From assembly GCA_000697475.1 (NCBI GenBank), contig JNEU01001032.1, forward strand, positions 124,001 to 188,000: a DNA stretch of 64,000 nt, written 5' to 3'. Positions 56,494-64,000 of the stretch are shown here, piece after piece (position 1 is the stretch's first letter; every line of letters begins with the position of its first letter). Below the pieces are notes generated by a model. That model made no database searches. It saw only the letters and a list, made by a program, of their open reading frames with translations, and was not told the origin of the DNA. The position numbers and the translations under genes were made by a program. The stretch is from Lichtheimia corymbifera B2541 (lineage: Eukaryota > Mucoromycota > Mucoromycetes > Mucorales > Lichtheimiaceae).

Positions 56494-56900
56494 GGCTAAA
56501 AGAACGAGGTTATATCACACACAAGCAGTAGACTTGCACGGACAATGGAGCAAAGGGGGAAGGGGAAATGCTTTGTCTTTATCTTTTATATATACATGAT
56601 TAAAAGAATGATCATTCCTTGAAGCATAACTTGGGTTGGTTGAAAGTCTAGTAGTTGGAACGTAATCAACTTTTATGGTATCATTACGTATATTTAAGAT
56701 GCGATGGGGTTGGTGGGATGAAAGCTCGCGTGAGAATTGGGAACCATCCCTTTTGCATGACCTAATGCTTTGATTGGTTTACAGGTTTCAGACACACTGT
56801 ACAGCACACCACATCACACACACACCACACTAATTCTTATCATATCGCCTGCTGATAGAACGACAATTATCCTTTTTCTTTTCCCTTTTCTCTTTTTTTT
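56494..56900. other. divergent promoter between PEBP and unknown protein genes
   Basis: 407 bp; includes the PEBP TATA box and a pyrimidine tract (TTTTTCTTTTCCCTTTTCTC) just before 56901. No gene. Confidence 0.45.
56583..56594 (-). promoter_or_regulatory. TATA box of the PEBP gene
   Basis: On the minus strand this reads TATATATAAAAG, about 90-100 bp upstream of the PEBP start codon at 56493. Confidence 0.5.
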
Positions 56901-57791
56901 ATGCTCGCTACATTTTTACTTTCACCCTCATTTTGTTGTGCACGAAGGCCTACTTTATCTCGTCGAGTATGGTCGTCAACATCCACATGTGTAACAAAAG
57001 GCCGCAAAATCACCACTTCATCTAATGCTACTCCTTCTTCGACCACGACAATTTCTTCTTCGTCTTCGTCTTCGTCTTCTTCTTCTGCAGCAACATCATC
57101 CACAACACCCGTAACACTCTTTTGGAAAAGACGGTCATCTCATGACGGTGACAATGAGACTGATCAAGTGGAGCGTGGCATGTCGAATCTGCTTATACAG
57201 AGCACACCTGCACAACGCCCGGGACTTTTGGTACGACGACCTGTATCATTTAAGCGAGCCGTTCGAGTGACTTTGACGATGGTGTTGGATGGAAGAGCAA
57301 TACTTCAATGTTTATCGACTGGTGGTGGTGGTGGTGGAACGTTGGATGATGACGATGAGCTCGTGCAGACGATTCAAAGAATGGCTCGACAATACCAAGA
57401 GCACATGCAAAGGATCACGGTGGTACTCACGCACTTGAGAAGACACGACAGAGCGCTACGAGTGCAAATCATGCACAAGACCACATTACATTTGACCTTA
57501 CCAGACTCGTTATTTTTCCCGCATTCACCTAGCAAAGCAAGGGCATGTGTTTGGTTGCAAGATCTCGGCATTCAACCTGATACCCCAGGATTTGAGCTTA
57601 ATGAAGAGACTTATACTTCCACTTGTTCGAAACAAGCCAGCAATCCAGCATCCTCTGCCATCATCGGCCCTGGTTATTTCAAAGATATCCAGCTATTTCT
57701 TGATCAAGTCGATCATCTAATTGAACGCAACATGGCTTTCTCAAATGCATCATCAGCATCGCAGAATAATAGGATACCAACTTCATCATAG
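56901..57791 (+). CDS. unknown protein, possible mitochondrial presequence
   Basis: One exon, 296 residues. The first 70 residues are Arg/Ser/Thr-rich without acids (RRPTLSRRVWSSTSTCVTKG), which fits mitochondrial targeting. A pure Ser/Thr tract follows. Residues about 105-290 look folded: RPVSFKRAVRVTLTMVLDGR; LVQTIQRMARQYQEHMQRIT; VVLTHLRRHDRALRV; KTTLHLTLPDSLFFPHSPSK; DLGIQPDTPGFELNEE; YFKDIQLFLDQVDHLIERNM. I recognise no family. The 890-bp stop-free frame and amphipathic helices support coding. Confidence 0.6.
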   Translation: MLATFLLSPSFCCARRPTLSRRVWSSTSTCVTKGRKITTSSNATPSSTTTISSSSSSSSSSSAATSSTTPVTLFWKRRSSHDGDNETDQVERGMSNLLIQSTPAQRPGLLVRRPVSFKRAVRVTLTMVLDGRAILQCLSTGGGGGGTLDDDDELVQTIQRMARQYQEHMQRITVVLTHLRRHDRALRVQIMHKTTLHLTLPDSLFFPHSPSKARACVWLQDLGIQPDTPGFELNEETYTSTCSKQASNPASSAIIGPGYFKDIQLFLDQVDHLIERNMAFSNASSASQNNRIPTSS

Positions 57792-58021
57792 CTCATTCCC
57801 ATTCTTCTCGTCATTGATAATACATTCACCATCTTTTTCCATGTCATCATTGTTTTTTATTATTCAGGATGGTATTATGAAGGGGTTGGGAATGTTGTTG
57901 GAGTATACAATGCACTCTGCTTTTTTTTCGAGGAGGAGGAGGAGGAGGAAAATGACGAGAGATGTAATTGTGCTTCTTGTGTGGTATAAATTACTACTCG
58001 TACTCGTAAAGGATTGGTTGA

Positions 58022-59647
58022 CTATGCTTGTGCAATCATGCATCCACTGCACCCGTAAGAATACCGTTGATCGAAAAAGTGCATTGATGCTAAGTAGTGA
58101 AACTAGTATGTGTGCATGTGATTTGATCAGCAACAACACCAAATAATCCCAGCTGATCAACAATGACTTACATAGATACCAAGACACACGAAAATGTGCC
58201 AGATGGCATGGCTTGTCATGCCTGCAAAATCGAATCGGCCAGGATAGAACTTTTCCGGAAACCGGTTGATGTCTACAATGTGTGTGTGTGTTAATGCAAA
58301 TGTACCCTTTCCCTCCCAGCCTCCCTGACAGCCTCCCTGACAACCACCCTCACTCCCAAACTACTACTACACTTACAGACAACAACACCCAATAGATACA
58401 TGGCAACACTAATGGCAGCTTCTTGGAAAAAGGACATGGTTGAGAAGAATCCATTTTTGGTAACCAGGTGAAGCACAGGTACACCGCTGGAGAACGCCAT
58501 TGACAAGAACACGGTGATACGCAACCAGCGATATTCCTTGGTATCCCACAGCTTGAAGAATGGCATAATCACACCAGCACTACCGACCACCGTGGTGAAG
58601 ATCATATACCGTATCTTGGGTACCGAATGACAGTAAAAGCCATAGTATTCAGTGACGAGGACAGATGCTGTAATGAGTATAGCGATGCCAATGTAGTCCT
58701 ATGCACATGGAAGAAATAAAGCGTTGTCAATGACACTGAAATGGGACGACTGGTGTGCTCCTTTTTTTTATACCCCCCTCCCCGCTTTGTTCAAGGAGAG
58801 AAGAAGACTTACCAAGGTGGCGGTGAAAGACTTGATTTTATGGCGCGAATGACAGATAAATGTATGATAAACGGATGAACAGAGTAGACATTTAAGGGCT
58901 GCCAAGCAAAAGGTCATGAACACAATACGATCATGGAGCGTGGCTTCAGGAAAATGGCGCTATACATAGACCAAACAACGCATGATGTCAATACTACTAT
59001 GGATCCATTTATATATCATTGAGCCACTCACATTGAATGAAACAAAGGTTAGACATGTGAGGATAGCAAAAAATACAAAGCCGAGTAGATGGCTCCAAAT
59101 ATTCATTGTTTCGTTGTGGATCTTAAAGATAGACATCAAACAACCACGAGTGCCTTTGCAGAAGCGGTATCTGTATAACAGCAAATGGATGAGCGACATA
59201 TTTGTTTTTTTGGGGGGCATGCAATTTGGGGGGTGGGTTGTAAAAGAAGACATTGTGGTGTAACGATCATCATGTTTTTTGGGGATTGATGTATAAAAAC
59301 ATGTATGCTGCATGTACTTACCCTGACAAGACATATTCGTTTTCCTGCCACTCTTTGGGCAGCTCATGAAACTGGAGTAAACGTTGTGCACCTACAACAG
59401 CTGCCTTGGCACTGTCCCAGGTCTCGTGCACCTGATCATCCATATATCGCAAGAAACCAGTCGAGTCAGCATCCTCAATCTCCTTGATCTTCGAGTTGAC
59501 CGAGGCAAAGAGTTGTGTTGCTATGCTGTTGGCTGTGCATGTAGATGTAGAATGTGATCGAGTGCGAGTGTGTGGAGTAGTAAGAGCGTTTGCAAGCGAC
59601 GTTGACAGTGCTACTGATTGAGAGTGTCGTCGCAGGTGATGATGCAT
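58022..59647 (-). CDS. PAQR/adiponectin-receptor-like seven-helix membrane protein (Izh family)
   Basis: Fungal PAQR proteins (yeast Izh1-4) are zinc-linked or ceramidase-like membrane proteins. Several exons, start 59647. The N-terminus (about 70 residues) is Ser/Thr/His-rich. Then ELPKEWQENEYVLSG, YRFCKGTRGCLMSIFKIHNE and TMNIWSHLLG, the conserved YR...IHNET.NIWSHL block. Helices include GFVFFAILTCLTFVSF, RIVFMTFCLAALKCLLCSSV, YHTFICHS (family His), YIGIAILITASVLVTEYYGF, AISVAMYLLGVVV. The C-terminal signature is PEKFYPGRFDFAGMTSHAIW and HIFVCLGIY, with the metal-binding His residues. The last exon gives DQRYSYGCSGC, like the QEFRYGLEGGC end of human ADIPOR1, which fixes the stop at 58022. 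Confidence 0.9.
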
Positions 59648-60601
59648 GGCGTTGTTGTATACAAAAGGAGTGTCGTGTGTGTGTGAGAGAGAGTGAGAGA
59701 GATAAAAGATGACAAGTAAAGAAAGAAAGAGGGAAGAGAAAGGTACAAGATTATGCTCTGGTTTTGTAACTCACCGATCAATTACCATGCCCAAGATAAA
59801 AAAGTAACCCCCACATCAGCCAGCGGATGTCGAGACAGAAGCCTTATGTGTTCTTTCATACACATGCTGCTGCTGGATTCGTTCCGATCGTCTCCCATAT
59901 CCACGCTTTCTCCATCAGATCCATTTCACATGTCTCCTGAAAGAGGGTTGGCTGATATACAGCTCTTTTCTCTCTTTCTTTTCTCCACAACCCCAGCTCT
60001 CCTAACCCACCCATTATCATTCTGATTCAGTATTCTCACCCTACATATCATCATATGCACTACTACTGCTGATACCAATCTGCTTGTGTATCATAAAAAG
60101 TGCACGCACACATATAGCCCCCATTATCAAGGCAAAAAGGGCCCCACACACACGCACCCCGTAGGGAGCTATTATTCCGTACATCTTAGTCTTCTTTTCA
60201 TGGCCCCTTCTTAAGTGACGTCTCTTTCAGTAACAAAGTTGAAATGGTGATTCAGCCACGACGACAAAAAGGTGGCTGATCGGCCATCACCAAAAATGAG
60301 CAAACCGCAAGATGCAGGAACAGAAAAGGATGCTTCTCCACGTGCCCTAACATTTTTCAACCGGAGATTCCCACACCTCATTTACAAATGAGACACCCAG
60401 ATACATCACGGATATTGATCCAGCATCATGACAAGCAATGTATTTGATATGTAGGTCACTGCTACTGCTAGTGATGCCGGTAAAACCTTACCACACGACC
60501 CTCTTTGCATTTGTTTATGTGTACCCCTTCTCCTCAATTAACCTGCATATACCCACCACAAACCTGATCTGGCAGCCTTTTCCATTATAATGCAACGCAT
60601 A

Positions 60602-60637
<36 letters not shown>

Positions 60638-60799
60638 TGATGGTCCAGCCATTGTAAATACATGTATTGGTACATTTTTTCTTGCTATACACTAAAAAAA
60701 GAAGGGAGGTTGCTGCCATATAGGCAACTTTTTACACCAACATCCAATAAGCATGATGTTGCCGGCAGTGAATTTAAATGATGACGATGATGATGATAT
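59648..60799. other. intergenic, 1.15 kb, with GAT microsatellite
   Basis: PAQR promoter and 3' flank of the secreted barrel protein. A run of about eleven GAT units occupies roughly 60603-60637. A second short GATGAT run is near 60780-60796. No gene seen. Confidence 0.5.
60603..60637. repeat. (GAT)n trinucleotide microsatellite
   Basis: About 35 bp of perfect ATG/GAT repeats in non-coding DNA downstream of the barrel protein gene. Such tracts are common in this window. Confidence 0.85.
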
Positions 60800-61230
60800 C
60801 TATGACCAACTCCAGCTTGCACCTTGAAGACGACCTTGATCCAAGTCAGCTAGCTGTTTGAAGGCACTAGGGCTCAACTAATAAAGTATACAGGAAGAAT
60901 TGATAAGCTGCATGAATTTTTTTCTCGAGCACGCCCCACAATAATTACATCAATATCACCAGAACCACACGATGGGCAAGTATCGACGGCCGTTACGGAA
61001 ACATCTTTACCCTTGTACGTGATCGAAAGTTCCTTGCCGCATTTATCACCTGAGCTCATGACAGAAGAACTCAATGCAGCTACCATGTCGCTTTCACTGC
61101 TCGTCTTGCCACAAGATCCAAGGCCTGGCGTGTAAAATGTAAGGGCTCCAGATTCCCGCTTCTGGATAGGCAATGCATTTGCCATGATGACCATATAAAA
61201 GAGTGCAATAAAGAAAACAAAGGAACGCAT
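60800..61230 (-). CDS. small secreted RlpA-like double-psi beta-barrel protein
   Basis: Two exons. The start at 61230 gives a signal peptide (MRSFVFFIALFYMVIMANAL). A KR dibasic site (QKRESG) follows directly and may be a Kex2 cleavage point. The fold motifs are ALTFYTPGLGSCGKTSSESD; MVAALSSSVM; CGKELSITYKGKDVSVTAVD; TCPSCGSGDIDLSPSAFKQL; ADLDQGRLQGASWSW. Conserved elements are the FYTPGLGSCG start, the VDTCPSC loop with the catalytic-type Asp position, and DLSPSAF. The family (barwin/expansin/RlpA-like, cerato-platanin neighbours) acts on or binds cell-wall polymers. About 120 residues, normal for fungal members. Confidence 0.88.
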
Positions 61231-63303
61231 GATGATGATGCTTATGTATATATAAACGAGATGGAAGTAGTGGTGGTGGTGGGGTGTATATATGTACAAC
61301 AAGTGGATGGATGAAATAAGGAATGATAAGAAACCACTTTTTACGAAAAGTTTGCCGTTGTTTATATACTCGATCAAACAATGTGGATCGGGCACGGGTG
61401 CCCAACATCACTGTGCTGCTGTTAGTTGATCGCCTTTTTTTTCGCTCTCCTCCTTCAAGGCGATCTTTCTCATATCACTTTTGGCATATGGCCAGTCCGC
61501 CCACGTGTAACAACAATGGCCCCAACAAACAAATCATCGCGCCGCGCTGTGTACGCGAAAAAGCATATGTAATTAAATAACGCCAATCGGCATCTTCCGC
61601 ACCCCCGATCATCGGTGTGCCTATTGTTCCTTGTTCTCTCTTGTCAGCAATAGCGGAGAAACCACATATTTATGTGCAAGCGTAATGGAAGGGGTACCAT
61701 AGCAATATACAGCTTGCATTATAGCAACGACAAGCCATCCGTGCATTAGCTTTATTAAACTTTTATAGATTGACAGGGATGTGCATTCCTTAGTCCCACA
61801 TCCTTCAGGGGCTGATTTATGTATGATACTCTACTCTGCTCTCTCTCTTAAGCGTGTCATATTACACACCTCTTGATTTTTGGAAGGGCCATCTTTTAAT
61901 GGCTCGGTTTCAGAAAAATTATCGGAACGAAACAGCAACGTCGGCATACGTATTCTGTTGATGATGAGGATATACGCCAAACCGGATATGGGTGGAGAAT
62001 ATCGGTTCGGGATGGGTTGTGTTTTTTTTAACCTTGAAAGGAAAAGACTCACACAAGTCAAATTACAAACCCATGTTGAAGAAGATCAGAAAGGCCCAAT
62101 TTCATTCATTGCTAAGCTCACGTAAAATTCGTGCATGCAGCATGTAGAGCAGCACCCTCTTTGGGAAACTCATTAGGTCTGACGATATAGTCCAGACTAT
62201 GGCCATTGTTCATCTTGCGCAGAATGCCAAGCGACAACTTCATTATTTGCAATCATTAACACCACCCTCCCTGTTTTTGCTCTTGTGGCTGTTATAACAG
62301 GCTACTCCACTGATCAGCATGACTTGATTACTTTTTCGTTACTTGCATTACCTACATTTATGATATCATCTTACGATCCACGTTGCTGTAAGGTCAACAA
62401 AAAGAGATCCAGGTTTCTGGTAATAATAAGTTGATGACGATGGCAAATGATGTAATCGATAGATGTGGTCATCATATGGTGGAGTGACAAGGATACTATT
62501 AACCCTATAATATACGTTAATGAGCATCAAGTGACCGCATTGTTGGAACATTTGGTTAGTCGTAGCTGCTTGCTAGTATCAACATCATTCTGTAATGGCC
62601 AACCCACTAATAGCCTTTTTGTCGTTGGCATGTTCCTAGGTCACAACAACCTCGATTTGATGAATAATACCTGCTGTTTACTAGCAAGATAATTCTTTCC
62701 TTTGAGTACGTATTATGTTGGCAACTGACCACCACGTACGATATTGACAACATTTTCTGGCATGTAAACTCTTTGATGGGCCCAATGTCGGGCATCAACA
62801 ATGAACTGTATGCGGGCTAGAGACGAAAAAGGCAATTGATTTTGGCATGGCAACCGTTACATTTGTTGTCAGCGATATACTGCGGGAAGAAACAAGAACA
62901 ACCATATAAGCATAAAAAGAGGCGTTGCACTATTGTGACACCATCTGAAATGGGCATAGATGATGATTTCATGCCACAATCACCCACGGGCTTTTTAATC
63001 TTGTAGCCCCACCCACTTTTTTGACAGTGGCACATGTTGAAAAGAGGCCAATTCTACCCCAGGAATATGACAATAAAGAATGATGACGATAACAAAAAGC
63101 ACAGATGCATGCACATGCGACTTCATTAGCCAGTCAAAGAGCAGATCTCTCTTTTGTGTGTGTGTGTGTGTGTAATCTCCATCGCCCCCCTTTTCCATTT
63201 TCATGTGAATCTTCTCTTCACGTGCTTGTCGAAAATTCCTTTTGTCTCGGACGCTCTTGTTCTCTCTCTCTTTCTTTCTCCCATTTATTACGAATGCTTT
63301 TGC
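61231..63303. other. intergenic, 2.1 kb, no gene recognised
   Basis: Divergent promoter region between the barrel protein and a membrane protein gene. Contains a TATATATAAACGAG element just upstream of the barrel protein start (61246-61260) and a GTGTGTGTGTGTGTGTGTG tract at 63155-63173. Short frames only; no tRNA seen. Confidence 0.45.
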
Positions 63304-64000
63304 ATGGCAGACACGCCAATGTCCTTTTCGACGTATGAATCCAGATCAACTTCGACCTCCATGTCAGACGAAGGTTATCATTCCGATGAGAAGCCATCGT
63401 TCTCCTCTTCAACAAGTGACCATCAGGACGAGCCTTGTCCTATTGTTCACGACACTCACATTATGTAAGTGTATGGCCTGTTATCTTTTACAAGTGCACG
63501 TGCTCATAACATTCGTTCTATGTTAATAGTCGCATCTCATATACACCTATCACGCTTGCATTGACATCATCCATTATCATCTTATCGCTCTACAGCTTAA
63601 CGACGCTTGCATGGGCGCACACATTCCCACCGTTCTTTGTCCTGTTTCATCTCAGTTTCCACGTTACGCACTTGACAGCTCATACGTTGCAACGACCTGA
63701 TCTGGAGCGATTATGTGTGGTGTATGGGACATCATTGTATTGGACTGGATGGCTACTCGGAATACTTGTTTTCAGCGAGAGATTGACACTTGATCCGACC
63801 ATCAGCTTATTTTGGCTCTTGATGCTGGAACGACGCAATGCATGGGGAATCATACTCTGGGAGTTTGTAAGCCGTCTGGAAGAACAAGGTGGTTACCAGT
63901 TATTGGCGTATCGTATCTGGTCTCTCATGGGCGCTGGAAGTGCATGGGGCTTGTTGTATATTGCTCTCGCTCGTATGGACGGATTTGCCTTATTGTATCT
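63304..64000 (+). CDS. multi-pass membrane protein, cut by window edge, unknown function
   Basis: Exons 63304-63464 and 63530 onward. The N-terminus is a disordered Ser/Glu/Asp-rich cytosolic tail (YESRSTSTSMSDEGYHSDEK; DHQDEPCPIVHDTHI). Then hydrophobic segments follow: ITLALTSSIIILSLYSLTTL, FPPFFVLFHLSFHVTHLTAH, GTSLYWTGWLLGILVFS, ISLFWLLMLERR, WSLMGAGSAWGLLYIAL. At least five helices are visible before the window ends. I recognise no family. The start is the first ATG of the frame, placed after a CT-rich leader. Confidence 0.65.

Overview
The window is nuclear DNA of a filamentous fungus, most likely an early-diverging one of the Mucoromycota/Mucorales type (inference from gene content and intron style). 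Almost every gene is split by introns of about 45-90 nt with GTAAGT-like donors and CTAAC-like branch points. The gene set is fungal: homoaconitase (alpha-aminoadipate lysine pathway), a velvet regulator, an SRF-type MADS factor, a WC-2-like GATA factor, a Uds1 protein, GPI-anchored and secreted proteins. Intergenic DNA is rich in CA, TC, GA and GAT microsatellites. I see no rRNA, tRNA, CRISPR or bacterial-style operon.

Layout. 1-555 is the 5' end of gamma-tubulin complex component 5. 0.7-2.45 kb holds two inverted copies of a Mutator-like MITE flanking a frame-broken ORF. 2.5-8.4 kb is dense housekeeping: glyoxylate/hydroxypyruvate reductase, SFT2 vesicle protein, homoaconitase and a G-protein gamma subunit. 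10.4-12.1 kb is an FAD-dependent oxidoreductase. 12.6-15.2 kb is a gene-free field of hairpins and diverged satellite-like repeats. 16-20.2 kb carries a rhodanese/TrhO-type sulfurtransferase and a long coiled-coil Uds1 protein. 22.7-26.7 kb carries an MFS sugar transporter, a small secreted protein, CRIPT and a GPI-anchored protein. 27-31.9 kb is a P5-type ATPase with a secreted Cys-rich N-terminus.

32.9-45.6 kb is rich in transcription regulators: a GATA factor, a BRD8-like bromodomain (NuA4) subunit, an SRF/Mcm1 MADS factor and a velvet protein, with two unknown proteins between them. 47-51 kb holds small membrane proteins, two of them single-pass with a C-terminal PPxY motif. 51.3-56.5 kb has a secreted Asp/Lys/Gly/Trp repeat protein, a SmgGDS-like armadillo protein and a secreted PEBP. 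56.9-64 kb has an unknown protein, an adiponectin-receptor/Izh-type membrane protein, a secreted double-psi beta-barrel protein and the start of a multi-pass membrane protein.

The genes look like an ordinary eukaryotic mixture, not a co-regulated pathway. I found no convincing new multi-gene system. The best leads are: the hairpin/satellite field; the MITE pair; three reading frames each broken at a six-base homopolymer (possibly assembly error); very small exons (5, 7 and 9 nt) and two GC-AG introns; the PPxY membrane proteins; the charged-repeat secreted protein; and the unusual motifs of the P5 ATPase.
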